In this document: positions 10,757 through 19,639 of the stretch, piece by piece | How positions within the stretch are numbered: position 1 is the stretch's first letter | Layout of the letters: each line of letters starts with the position of its first letter | From: Aporrectodea caliginosa | Lineage: Eukaryota; Annelida; Clitellata; Crassiclitellata; Lumbricidae | Direction: 5' to 3' | Assembly (NCBI GenBank): GCA_020284085.1 | Contig: JACEVL010000289.1 | Location: 453,501-517,500, forward strand | Length of the DNA: 64,000 bases | Translations under genes and position numbers: made by a program | Notes under the pieces: model-generated | The model's database searches: none | The model's input: only the letters and a program-made list of their open reading frames with translations | What the model was told of the DNA's origin: nothing

Positions 10757-11206
10757 CTACAAATTATTTGATGGCACTAAGAGGAGGCTTGACCTCGCGT
10801 TGTTCACGTTACATAGCCTGTGCTTGGCCAATAAGCGATGTGTAACATGCAGATCACATCGATACAAGTCACCTGTCCCAAGCTAATTTATATAGAAGAA
10901 GAAGCAGTCCATTAAGCTAGTGCTGAGGCAGCCATGGGTATTAAATGTTAGCAACTTCATTTTCTTAGCTTCGGCATATGAATCCTTGCCTTCTAATCTT
11001 CCCACCAACAGTGTACAGGCAGTGTACTCTTTACAGCTGAGTTGGCTAGGAGGCGCTTTAAATACCACGCGCACAAAACCGCGCCGTTAATTACCGCATA
11101 ATATGCTATTCAGTAGGCCTATGTCGCCGATGAATAGTACACGGTAATTAACGGCGCGGTTTTGTTTGTGTGCGCGGCATTTAACGGCGCGGTTTTGATA
11201 GTAAAC

Positions 11207-11329
11207 CTCTTGCTTCATGTCCAATAGTTCTAAACTTGTAGTTTCGTCCAGTGGTGTCTTGACCATCTTGTACCAGACCTCGATGATGTTTAGCTCCGTG
11301 TCGGCGTCATAGTAGTCGAGGCTGTTGAA
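11207..11329 (-). pseudogene. USP4/11/15-like UBL exon, unit B
   Basis: 41 codons on the minus strand in phase 0 from 'ttggcag' to a gtttac donor: 'FNSLDYYDADTELNIIEVWY', 'KMVKTPLDETTSLELLDM'. This is the intact version of the exon at 8263-8385. It resembles the UBL domain between the DUSP and catalytic domains of USP4/15. A branch-point-like 'ctactaaaattgac' lies in the short intron upstream. Phase 0 at the 3' end fits the phase-0 start of the type 1 Cys-box exon at 10756. Confidence 0.55.
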
Positions 11330-11397
11330 CTGCCAACGGCAAATGCTTCATTGTCAATTTTAGTAGCTCCTGCTTTTGGATGATGGAAAGTAAAAGT

Positions 11398-11525
11398 TCT
11401 GACTATTGTCATCGAGCAGATTAAGCTTCAAAAGGCAGCAGCAGCACTTTTCCTCCCCGTATGGAACAACATAGTCAAGCTGCTCATTTCTTAATACGAT
11501 AATATCAAATTGCCCATCCAAAGTT
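11398..11525 (-). pseudogene. USP-like DUSP fragment, unit B
   Basis: Nearly identical to the unit-A fragment (8498-8625), including the TGA just upstream. It reads 'FDIIVLRNEQLDYVVPYG' then 'EEKCCCCLLKLNLLDD'. The close identity of A and B suggests a recent duplication, so it does not by itself show purifying selection. Confidence 0.45.
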
Positions 11526-11729
11526 CAGAAGTTCTTCGTTTCCATACTAATTAGCACGAGAACAACGCACACTGTCCTACACGGGTGCCTCCAATTTGTT
11601 ATTATTAATATTATTACATTTTTAATACGTGCAAGGTCAAACAGAATGCGAACTGCCCTCCATTCTAGTTCAGAAGTGCACACACGACCATATTACAGAG
11701 CATAGATGTCACTGAGCAATTGTGCGTGA

Positions 11730-11905
11730 AGGACTTGCTCATGATCCTTACACAGTGACTGCTGGAGTGGAGGTTCGAACCCATACTCTCCGCATCACAG
11801 GCCTAGAACTCTATCCATTCAGTTACCATATCCAACCCTTATGCTTTTCAGCCAGCACAGTGCAGGAATCACAAGTGTTGGATTGGCAACAGATAACTGA
11901 GATAA
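11730..11905 (-). mobile_element. tRNA-derived SINE, unit B
   Basis: Duplicate of the SINE at 8838-9005, with the same B box 'gggttcgaacc'. It differs at a few positions, for example 'acttgctcatgatcc' against 'acttggtcctgatcc'. Confidence 0.6.
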
Positions 11906-12444
11906 GTGCTAGTATAGAAATGTATTTTCTATTATTATTATCATTTAATCATTATTATATACGAAGATTTATAAAGCACAAGTTAATATGACTATGTACA
12001 TGGCAAATGTGCTAGTAGTAGTTAGGCTAATTTTTAGTAGGGCAGAGACTGTTGGCCACCCATCATGGGTAAGAAAATGCAGTAATCGACATTTCATAAC
12101 CATGGCTGTCTGTAGGAGTTAGCTTGCGTTAAAGGACTGCTTTTCTTCTTTACGGATACTGTCACTGGTAACTTCTAGTTTATATGCCTTACAAGATATG
12201 AATCTTGTAATGCAAACAAATGCGTCTTAAAGCAATTGAAAACAACAACCGTATTAAGAGCTTCTTTGCCTTACCTTTTACTACCTAACCTTCTCTAGCT
12301 TACCGTTTCTCCTAACTTCTTTGGCTTACCATTTTTGCCTTACCTGTTCTTACATCAACTTTTCTTACTTTACCTTCCTTGCATTGCTTTATCTCCCTTT
12401 CCTTATGAAATCAGAAGAAAAGCAGTAGAACAGAGGGACACTGC

Positions 12445-12532
12445 CCAAAAGGCTTCACGCTCAAAAGCCTTGTCTTTGCCCAACCACATTCGTTGAATGA
12501 CATTCACATACTGTCTGGCAAGCTCTGTGCCT
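12445..12532 (-). pseudogene. USP-like exon after the Cys box, unit B
   Basis: 88 nt, 29 codons plus one base: 'GTELARQYVNVIQRMWLG' then 'KDKAFEREAFW'. It is the homologue of 10079-10166 with the same phases, but the donor has become gcagtg (one A lost). It matches the USP4/15 segment G-E-x-A-x-x-Y-x-x-x-I-x-x-M-W. Peptide divergence from unit A is clear while the frame stays open. Confidence 0.65.
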
Positions 12533-12804
12533 CTGAAACATTACCAGAGTCGACATCATCATTACACAGAAGCCAGGCTGAAAATCCAAAGCATTAACCT
12601 TATGCTTCACATCCACAACCTTTCTATTAATAAATGCATAACGATAATAAGTATGCTTTGAGCCTCTTTGCAAAAGCACTCAGCCAGCCACTAAATGACA
12701 TCGAACTGGAGTAGTGACATCAGGAGGACCAAATCCAGTTACCCTTAGTTAACAAAATACAATAAGATAATAGTAATAATAATAATAATAAAATATCTAA
12801 TTAT

Positions 12805-12809
12805 TAGCA

Positions 12810-12868
<59 letters not shown>
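12805..12868. repeat. (AT)n microsatellite
   Basis: About 30 AT dinucleotides followed by (AG)n. It is immediately 5' of a SINE and absent from unit A. Confidence 0.85.
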
Positions 12869-12876
<8 letters not shown>

Positions 12877-12879
12877 TTG

Positions 12880-13068
12880 CAGGCTGTCTAACCAATCGGC
12901 TACCATCGTGAGACATGGTAGTTGATCGGTTAGAGCGCTTGCCTTGTAACATAGAGAGCACAAGTTTTAACTGGCCCTGAGCAAGTCCTTCACTCACAAT
13001 TGCCCAGCATCAACGATTGATGATTCGTCATTATATAGTGGCGTTAAATAAATGCATAATAATAATAA
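12880..13068 (+). mobile_element. tRNA-derived SINE with antisense A-box hairpin
   Basis: A tRNA-like A box ('gttgatcggttagagcgctt') is preceded by its own reverse complement 'taaccaatcggctacc', forming a hairpin. The body 'ccctgagcaagtccttcact' and the tail ending '...gttaaataaatgcataat' recur in the copies at 13979, 16021, 17255 and 18866. Confidence 0.6.
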
Positions 13069-13462
13069 CCCACAACCGTTAAATTAATAAGTTATAACTA
13101 TACCAAGGCTTTAAGCATCTTTGCAAAAGCAGATGGTTCAAGCACTCAGCCAGCCACTAAATGACATTGAACCAATGTAGTTAAATCACAAGTACCAAAT
13201 CCAGCTACTCTAAGAGCTAATAATATATAATAATAAAAATAATTGAATAATTTATCTAAGAAGTCAAAGTACATTTTTGTAAATTGAATGTAGAACAATG
13301 CTTCTGTGCTTCATGGATCACGATTGGTTCTGTTTGATAGGTAATGATCTCAGAATGCATGCATGTTGCTTAGCAGTGACCATCGATTAATGCCTCCTAT
13401 ATTACCATAATGGCTAACACAAGTTTTCAGAAGAGATTAAATAAGAACTAAAGATTTAATAC

Positions 13463-13573
13463 CTTGTCACGTCATTCCTCAGAAAGAATGCAGACCACAA
13501 TGCTCATGCATTGCAAGGTTGCATTCATGTAGCAGGTTGAGCCGAAGTTCACCAGGTCAGTTAAACCACAGCC
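13463..13573 (-). pseudogene. USP-like Cys-box exon (type 1), unit B
   Basis: The minus strand after 'tttgtag' reads 'GCGLTDLVNFGSTCYMNATL' then 'QCMSIVV', with the catalytic-type Cys in STCYMN. An 8-nt deletion relative to unit A shifts the frame after that, so the exon runs into TGA before its gtatta donor. The residue before T-C is Ser instead of the Asn usual in active USPs. Confidence 0.65.
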
Positions 13574-13633
13574 CTACAAATTATTTAATGGCACTAAGAG
13601 AATGCTTGAACACGTGTTGTTCACGTTACATGG

Positions 13634-13712
13634 CCACACTGCTCAGACATTGCAAGGTTGCATTCATGTAGCATTTGGAGCCAATGTTCACCATGTCAGA
13701 TAAACCACAGCC
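13634..13712 (-). pseudogene. partial USP-like Cys-box exon (type 1), extra copy
   Basis: Starts with the same AG|GGCTGTGG acceptor and reads 'GCGLSDMVNIGSKCYMNATL', 'QCLSSVAM'. It then breaks off into intron sequence of the neighbouring copy. The catalytic Cys is kept. The 3' part of the exon is lost at the duplication join. Confidence 0.6.
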
Positions 13713-13978
13713 CTACAAGTTATTTAATGGCGCTAAGAGAAGGCTAGAACTCGCGTTGTTCACGTTACATGGCCCATGCTTGACCACTAAGACAATGTGT
13801 AACATATATAGATCACATCGACAGAGGTCACCTGCTCCAAGCTAATTGATGTAGAAGAAGCAGTCCCATAAGCTAGTGCTGAGGCAGCCATGGTTATGCA
13901 GTGTTAGCAACTTCATTTTCTTATCTTCGGCATATGAGGGCAGGTGGCCATCTCATATATGTATATTTTGTTGCAGGT

Positions 13979-14150
13979 TGTCTAACCAATCGGCTACCTT
14001 GCTGGGACACAGTAGCCAATTGGTTAGAGCACTTTCCTTGTAAATTGGAGAGCATGAGCTAAACCTGCCCTGAGCAAGTCCTTCACTCACTATTATTGCT
14101 CAGCATCAACCTTTCAATTAATAAATGCTAAATGATGATAAGTAGGTTTT
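13979..14150 (+). mobile_element. tRNA-derived SINE with antisense A-box hairpin
   Basis: Copy of the element at 12880-13068, with left arm 'ctaaccaatcggctacc' and right arm 'gtagccaattggttagagca'. It is embedded in the duplicated array. Confidence 0.6.
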
Positions 14151-14521
14151 GAGCGTCTTTGCAAAAAGAGGCGTTTCAAGCACTCAGCCAGCCACTAAAT
14201 GACACTGAATCGGAGTACCGTAGTGAAATCAGAAGGAACAAATCCAAGTACTCTAAGCTAATAATATATATAAGAAAAATTATAATAATAACGATAATAA
14301 CAGTAATAATAATGATAATAATTGAATAACTTGTCAAAGAAGTCAAAGTACATTTTTGTAATTTAAATGTAGAACAAAGCTTCTGAAACTTGATGGATCT
14401 TGATTGGTTCTCTTTGAAAGATCATCACCTCAGAACGCATCTTGCTTAATGGTGACCATCGATTAATGCCACATGTTTACCATAATGGCTCTACACAAGT
14501 TTCGAGAAGAGATTAGATTAC

Positions 14522-14651
14522 CGATTGCGTTCATCTTTCATGATGAAGGTGGTCAGTGGAGCAGCATGGCTTACACATTGCACAGCACTGTTAACAGCTG
14601 TTCCTAATGTTTGCTAATCCAGTAAGTCCGTTGACTTTCTTAATCAAAGAC
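14522..14651 (-). pseudogene. USP-like Cys-box exon (type 2), frameshifted
   Basis: From the 'gtttag' acceptor the frame reads 'KKVNGLTGLANIRNSC' and then hits TAA. In the next frame 'NSAVQCVSHAAPLTTFIM' follows up to a gtaatc donor. Compared with the intact type 2 exon at 15493-15639 it is 17 nt shorter. The break falls exactly after the catalytic Cys codon. Confidence 0.65.
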
Positions 14652-14779
14652 CTAAACAAGTGCAATTAAGCCAGTTTTAAAACGTACACTGAGCAGAGTC
14701 ATGTGTATAACACTTGTCGCAACACAGTAAAACAGAAAATTGGCTAATAGTCGTGCCTGTTGCTCCTATATATCTGATA

Positions 14780-15055
14780 GCTAAGAAGAAGAGCATTCCC
14801 TTAAGCTAGCCATGAGGCAGATGTGGATAGGAAGTGTTGTGACTTCATTTTTCTTAGCCTCGGCAAGAGGGCGGGTGGCCAGTCCTCTCCCTCACCATCT
14901 CATCTTTCCATTGACAGTGTATGGTCAGGGTATTCACAGCTGAGTTGGTTACAGGGCACACACGGAGCACAGATCTTGAAACAGATTTTGCCCTCCCAAT
15001 TTCTCGGTTTACAGTCCAGCACACTAACCACTACACTATCGCTCACCCAAAATGA
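14780..15055 (-). mobile_element. tRNA-derived SINE (GTCTAGTGGTTAG-type head)
   Basis: The minus strand begins with a tRNA-like stretch: the plus strand shows 'ctaaccactacactatcgct' and 'tttacagtccagcacactaa'. The body 'cttagcctcggcaagagggc' recurs at about 15840, 17075, 19480 and 33620. The internal promoter is degenerate. Confidence 0.5.
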
Positions 15056-15492
15056 TGGCTGATTGATAAAACTATGAGGCTGATTAATAAAACTATAAGG
15101 CCAATCAAAATCCTAAAACATTTGAGGATATCATATAGTATTTGATTTGTGGCATATATCCTAAAGTTGTCTTGTACTTCATTGAACTGGAGTAGTGAAA
15201 TCACAAGGTCCACATCTAGCTACTCTAAGCTAATAATAATAAAAATAATAAATAGAATAATTTATCAAAGAAGTCAAAGTACTTGTTTGTAATTTACATG
15301 TAGAACAGTGCTTCTGAAACTTGATGGATCTTTGAAAGATGATGGATGATCTCCGAATGCATCTTGCTTAATGGTGACCATCGATTAATGCCTCATTTAT
15401 AACTATGATAGATCTACACAAGTTTGCAGACTACCTACTAGTTTACCATAATGGCTCTACACAAGTTTCGACAAGAGATCAGATTTGATTAC

Positions 15493-15639
15493 CACTCGAG
15501 GTCATCTTTGTAGCGATTGCTGATGATAACACTGGTCAGTGGAGCAGCACTACTCAGACACTGAACTGCACAGGTTAGGTAGCAGCTATTTTTTATGTTC
15601 TCCAGACCAGTCACTCCTTTTACTCTCTGCTTCAACGAC
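15493..15639 (-). pseudogene. USP-like Cys-box exon (type 2), intact frame
   Basis: 147 nt, open throughout: one base, 48 codons and two bases, between a 'gtttag' acceptor and a gtaatc donor. It reads 'GVTGLENIKNSCYLTCAV', 'QCLSSAAPLTSVIISN', 'RYKDDLEW'. This lines up along its whole length with the USP Cys-box region (GLxNLGNTCFMNSxxQCLSxxPPLTxYFLxxxYxxxLN), including the terminal R-Y-K-D-D-L segment. The catalytic Cys is kept; the usual G-N before T-C is K-N-S-C. The phase-2 end fits the phase-2 start of the next exon type (10166, 12532, 18430). This is the best-preserved Cys-box exon here. I class the locus as a pseudogene because no complete set of exons is seen, but this exon alone could be functional. 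Confidence 0.7.
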
Positions 15640-16020
15640 CTAAACAAGTGCAATTAAGATAGTTTGAAAAGGTACTCTGAGCAGAGTAATGTGTATAAAA
15701 CTTGCCACAACACAGTATAACATAAAAATTTGCTAATAATTCTGCCTTTTGCTCCTCAAATCTTATAGCTGAAGAAGAGCAGCAGTCCCTTAAGATAGCC
15801 ACGAGGAAGTCATGGGTAGGAAGTGTTGTGCCTTCATTTTTTCTTAGCCTCGGCATATGAGGGCAGGTGGCCAGTCCTCTCCCTCGCCATATCATCTTCC
15901 CACCGACAGTGTACTTAATACAGATGAGTTGGCTAGGAGGCGCTTTATAAATGTCAAATTACAATTACTCCATACCTCAGACAACCTACAACCAAATATG
16001 TATATATATTTTGTTGCAGG

Positions 16021-16185
16021 TGTCTAACCAATCGGCTACCGTGCTGGGACACAGTAGCCGATTGGTTAGAGCACTTGCCTTGTGACTTGGACAGCATGAG
16101 CTAAACCTGCCCTGAGCAATTGTCCTTCACTTTCTATTATTGGTCAGCATCAACTTTTAAATTAATAAATGCTAAATGATGATAA
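16021..16185 (+). mobile_element. tRNA-derived SINE with antisense A-box hairpin
   Basis: Near-perfect hairpin of 'tctaaccaatcggctac' and 'gtagccgattggttaga' around a 14-nt loop, then the SINE body. The surrounding 15800-16110 block is duplicated at about 17060-17340. Confidence 0.6.
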
Positions 16186-16734
16186 GTGGGTTTCGGGCGC
16201 CTTTGCAAAAGCAGACGGTTCAAGCACTCAGCCAGCCACTAAACTAAATGACATTGAATCGGAGTAGTGAAATCACAAAGAACAAATACAATTACGCTGA
16301 GCTAATAATATATACTAATAATAATAATAATAATGATAACAGTAATAATAATAATAATTGAATAATTATCAAAGCAGTCAAAGTACATTTTTGTATATTA
16401 AATGTAGAACTATGCTTCTGGGAACCTTGGGCTTCACGGATCTTGAAATGCTTTTGGGGCTTCATGGATCTTGATTGGTTCTGTTTGATAGATAGTGATC
16501 TCAGAATGCATTTTGCTTAACAGTGAGTCATTGACCATCGATTAATACCTCATATATTACCATAATGACTCAACACCAATTTCTAGAAGATATTAGATTA
16601 GATTACCTGACTAAGTCCTGTTTGTAAACATCATTTAGAAAATAGTTCCTCAAAGGTATCAAGTGGCAGAGGCACTGAATGATTGAATTAAGGCAACATG
16701 TCGCTCCGAAATTCTCAAGGCCTGTCATTCAACC

Positions 16735-16792
16735 CTGTTGCATTCATGTAGTATGTGGAGCCCACGTTCACCAGGTCAATTAAACCACAGCC
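16735..16792 (-). pseudogene. partial USP-like Cys-box exon (type 1), Cys lost
   Basis: Reads 'GCGLIDLVNVGSTYYMNAT' after the 'cttgcag' acceptor. The catalytic Cys codon has become Tyr, and the exon is truncated soon after. This is a clear dead copy. Confidence 0.6.
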
Positions 16793-17254
16793 CTGCAAGT
16801 TATTTGATGGCACTAAGAGGAGGCTTGAACTCGCGTTGTTCACGTTACATAGCCTGTGCTTGGCCAATAAGCGAATGTGTAACATGCAGATCACATCGAC
16901 ACAAGTCACCTGTCCCAAGCTAATTTATATAGAAGAAGAAGCAGTCCATTAAGCTAGTGCTGAGGCAACCATGGGTATTAAATGTTAGCAACTTCATTTT
17001 CTTAGCTTCGGCATATGAATCCTCGCCTTCTCATCGTCCCACCAACAGTGATGGATAGGAAGTGGTAGAGACTTCATTTTCATATCTTCGGCATATGAGT
17101 GCGAGTGGCCAGTCCTCTCCCTCGCCATCTCATCTTCCCACCGACTAACTCAATACAGATGAGTTGGCTAGGAGGCACTTTATAAATGTCAAATTACAAT
17201 TACTCCATACCCCAGACAACCTACAACCAAATATGTATATATATTTTGTTGCAG

Positions 17255-17340
17255 GTGTCTAACCAATCGGCTACCGTGCTGGGACACAGTAGCCGATTGG
17301 TTAGAGCACTTGCCTTGTGACTTGGACAGCATGAGCTAAA
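17255..17340 (+). mobile_element. truncated tRNA-derived SINE with hairpin
   Basis: Same hairpin and head as 16021-16185. The body is cut at 'cagcatgagctaaa'. Confidence 0.55.
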
Positions 17341-17341
17341 A

Positions 17342-17893
17342 ACACCCTCAGCATCCAACTACACCCAAAATGCCTCATTGTCTGAACTTCCAATTGACAG
17401 TGTCCTAGCGAAGTTTTCATTAGCAAATACCACTGAATGTATCATTAGTAAAAAACTTCAGGTTTCATTACTGAAAACCTCAAATGCAACTAAAACTGAA
17501 AGCAAAGCTCAAGAAATAACTGCAATCATAACTAAAACCCACGAAACAAATGATTCATCATAACTACAACTAAAACTGAATGAATATATGACGTCATTAT
17601 GCTGTATGGCAAATTTACGTAATTTAAAACCATGGAGCCACACTGATGAGTTTTCTTTTCAAGTGGTGCTTTATAAATGTCAGATAACAATTACATCCAC
17701 TAAAGGGTACATGGAAAGCAGATATCTTGGAACGTCTTTCCAAGCGGGGGAGGATTTAAGCCCTCAAATTCTGGATTGACATTTCACCATTTACCATTAC
17801 AACTGCATAGAAAACTAATTTGATCACTGCTTCTAGAACAGGCTGCTTGCTTGACTGAAGTCTATGTCAACTTTCTGTGATCCAGACACTTAC
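17342..17893. other. no feature seen
   Basis: AT-rich single-copy DNA between a truncated SINE and the QQD-box exon. Open frames of about 60 codons on the plus strand show no recognisable motif. Confidence 0.4.
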
Positions 17894-17998
17894 TCTCCTT
17901 AGGTCGTCATTTAATCCATTCAGTAGGTATTCTAGGAATTCGTGGGTATCCTGATGTTGGGACGAGGCATATTCCACTTTCAGTTTCACCACTGCCTC
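17894..17998 (-). pseudogene. USP-like QQD-box exon
   Basis: 105 nt, 35 codons, phase 0 at both ends, from 'ctttgcag' to a strong gtaagt donor. It reads 'EAVVKLKVEYASSQHQDTHE' then 'FLEYLLNGLNDDLRR'. It aligns without gaps, 35 residues to 35, with the USP4/15 segment ending Q-F-S-G-Y-Q-Q-Q-D-x-Q-E-L-L-A-F-L-L-D-G-L-H-E-D-L-N-R. The match includes Q-D-x-x-E-(F/L)-L and the final L-x-R. It follows the exon at 18325-18430 in the right order, strand and phase. No equivalent was seen in units A or B. Confidence 0.75.
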
Positions 17999-18324
17999 CT
18001 GCAAAGCACCACACCACATCTTTTAAAACTGAGAAGAGTACTTTAAAAAGAACCTAAAGAAAATGAAAATATTAACTGGACATAATATTGAATTTTTTCA
18101 ATTGCAAGGCAACATTATAACTGTAACAGTAATGGAACATTTTAAATAACGCCTCTGAAAGACCAAGGCTAATCTGTGCTATCCTATATGATGTTAAATG
18201 TCATTAACAGCTACCTTCCTTACCTTATCTTCTTTGCCATACCTTTACTAAAGTAACCTTCATTGCTTGCCTTATCGTCATCACTATAGAGAAATCAGAA
18301 AAAAAGAAGAACAGAGACACTTGC

Positions 18325-18430
18325 CCGAAATGCTTTCGGTGACAAAACCTGGAACCCCTCAGACGATGACCACATTGCTTCAATCAGGTGACCGAACTCA
18401 GCAGCAATTACACATGTGTTCTTTCGTTTG
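18325..18430 (-). pseudogene. USP-like exon after the Cys box, third copy
   Basis: 106 nt, one base plus 35 codons, from 'attggcag' to a GC donor (gcaagt). It reads 'TCVIAAEFGHLIEAMWSS', 'SEGFQVLSPKAFR'. It matches the USP segment (E-F-x-x-L-I-x-x-M-W-S...S-P-K-x-F-K) better than the unit A and B copies, and splices in phase 0 to 17998. Open frame, no stop. The GC-AG intron is shared with units A and B, so it predates the duplication. Confidence 0.7.
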
Positions 18431-18865
18431 CTGCCAATACAGTTGAAACATTAGAACAGCTGACATCATCATTACAAAGACACTAGACAGAAACTCAAAA
18501 ACACTGATCAGAGGCCGGCGTCTTGTTTGTAGATGTCAGTCGTTTTACTAAAGTACACAGCTTTGGAAAAAAGTGTTAACATAAAGCTATTGTAGTACTC
18601 TCGAATGCATACTGCTACAGCTCAGTCCAGAAGCTTTGCTTTGTTGGGTGCACCAGCTGGAATTGCCCTTCTCGAGAGCTGTGGCTTCGATCTCCTCAGT
18701 TTATCCCTTTCACAGTTTCACAAGAGCCTGTATTGTTTGACAGTGACTATTTCAGGTCAGAAGCGTCACTGATGAGTTTATTCTTGAAGTGGCGCTTTAT
18801 AAATGTCGGATAACAATTACAATTACTCCATACCTCTAGAAATTCAAATATTTATATTTTTTCCA

Positions 18866-19045
18866 CGTTGTTTAACCAATCGGCTGCCATGTGAGGACAT
18901 GGTACCCGATTGGTTAGAGCGCTTGCCTTGTGACTTGAACAGCATGTGTTTGAACGTGCCCTGAGCAAGTCCTTCACTCTCTATTATTGCTCAGCATCAA
19001 CCTTTCATGTAATAAATGCTAAATGTTGATAAGTAGGTTTTGGGC
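18866..19045 (+). mobile_element. tRNA-derived SINE with antisense A-box hairpin
   Basis: Left arm 'ttaaccaatcggctgcc' and right arm 'cccgattggttagagcgctt'. The tail ends '...aataaatgctaaatg'. It is a more diverged member of the set at 12880, 13979, 16021 and 17255. Confidence 0.6.
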
Positions 19046-19049
19046 GTTA

Positions 19050-19122
19050 CTGAGACACTGCAAGGTTGTGTTTATGTGTTCACGATGCACCTAGGTTGTG
19101 AAAGATCAGTCAAGCCACGACC
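19050..19122 (-). pseudogene. decayed USP-like Cys-box exon (type 1)
   Basis: After an AG|GG acceptor the minus strand reads 'RGLTDLSQPRCIVNT', then a stop; the next frame gives 'NTTLQCLS'. The Cys-box pattern is recognisable but broken by a frameshift. A decayed DUSP-like piece (about 19165-19265, with 'YVVP') lies directly upstream with the UBL exon missing. Confidence 0.5.
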
Positions 19123-19639
19123 CTACTAGTTACATGCAGAGGAAACAGAGGAAAGTAAAGCTCTTTAAGTCCCACATTGGAACAACATAGGCAAGCTGCT
19201 CATTTCCTTTACGATACTATACTTCTGTATGTCAAATTGAGCATCCAACCATCAGAAGTTCCTCGCTTCCATACATCAGCACGGTGATATGAGACAAATA
19301 TAAACTAAATATATAACTATGGTAGGTGGCGCCACTGGTGCAGTTTCTGAATTTGCATGCTAACAACTGCTGAAAAGTTTCCCCGTTACCTATGCTGTTG
19401 TGCAACAGAAGTTAATTTAGTTAATAGAACTGGATTTGGCAATGGGTGATGTAGAATAAAATTCCAGTTCTTAATAACTGTATGAGGGCAGGTGGCCAGT
19501 TCTCTCCCTCTTCGTCTCATCTTCTATATCGACAGTGTATGGTCGCTGTACAGTCTTGGTCAACATCCCAAGTGAAATAATCAGCTATGTCTTTTGCCAA
19601 ACTCTTACAGTTGACCAACATTCTGTACAACCATAAGCC

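Larger units (their letters stand above)
8134..13960. repeat. large direct duplication (unit A 8134-11065, unit B 11068-13960)
   Basis: Unit A and unit B align in three stretches: 8134-9273 with 11068-12180, 9820-10415 with 12186-12770, and 10415-11065 with about 13200-13960. Unit A has an extra piece of about 550 bp (9274-9820) holding a LINE endonuclease fragment. Unit B has an extra AT microsatellite plus a SINE (12800-13100) and a second partial Cys-box exon. Further copies of the third stretch recur at about 14150-14520, 15180-15480 and 16190-16610, so this is a multi-copy array. Confidence 0.85.
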
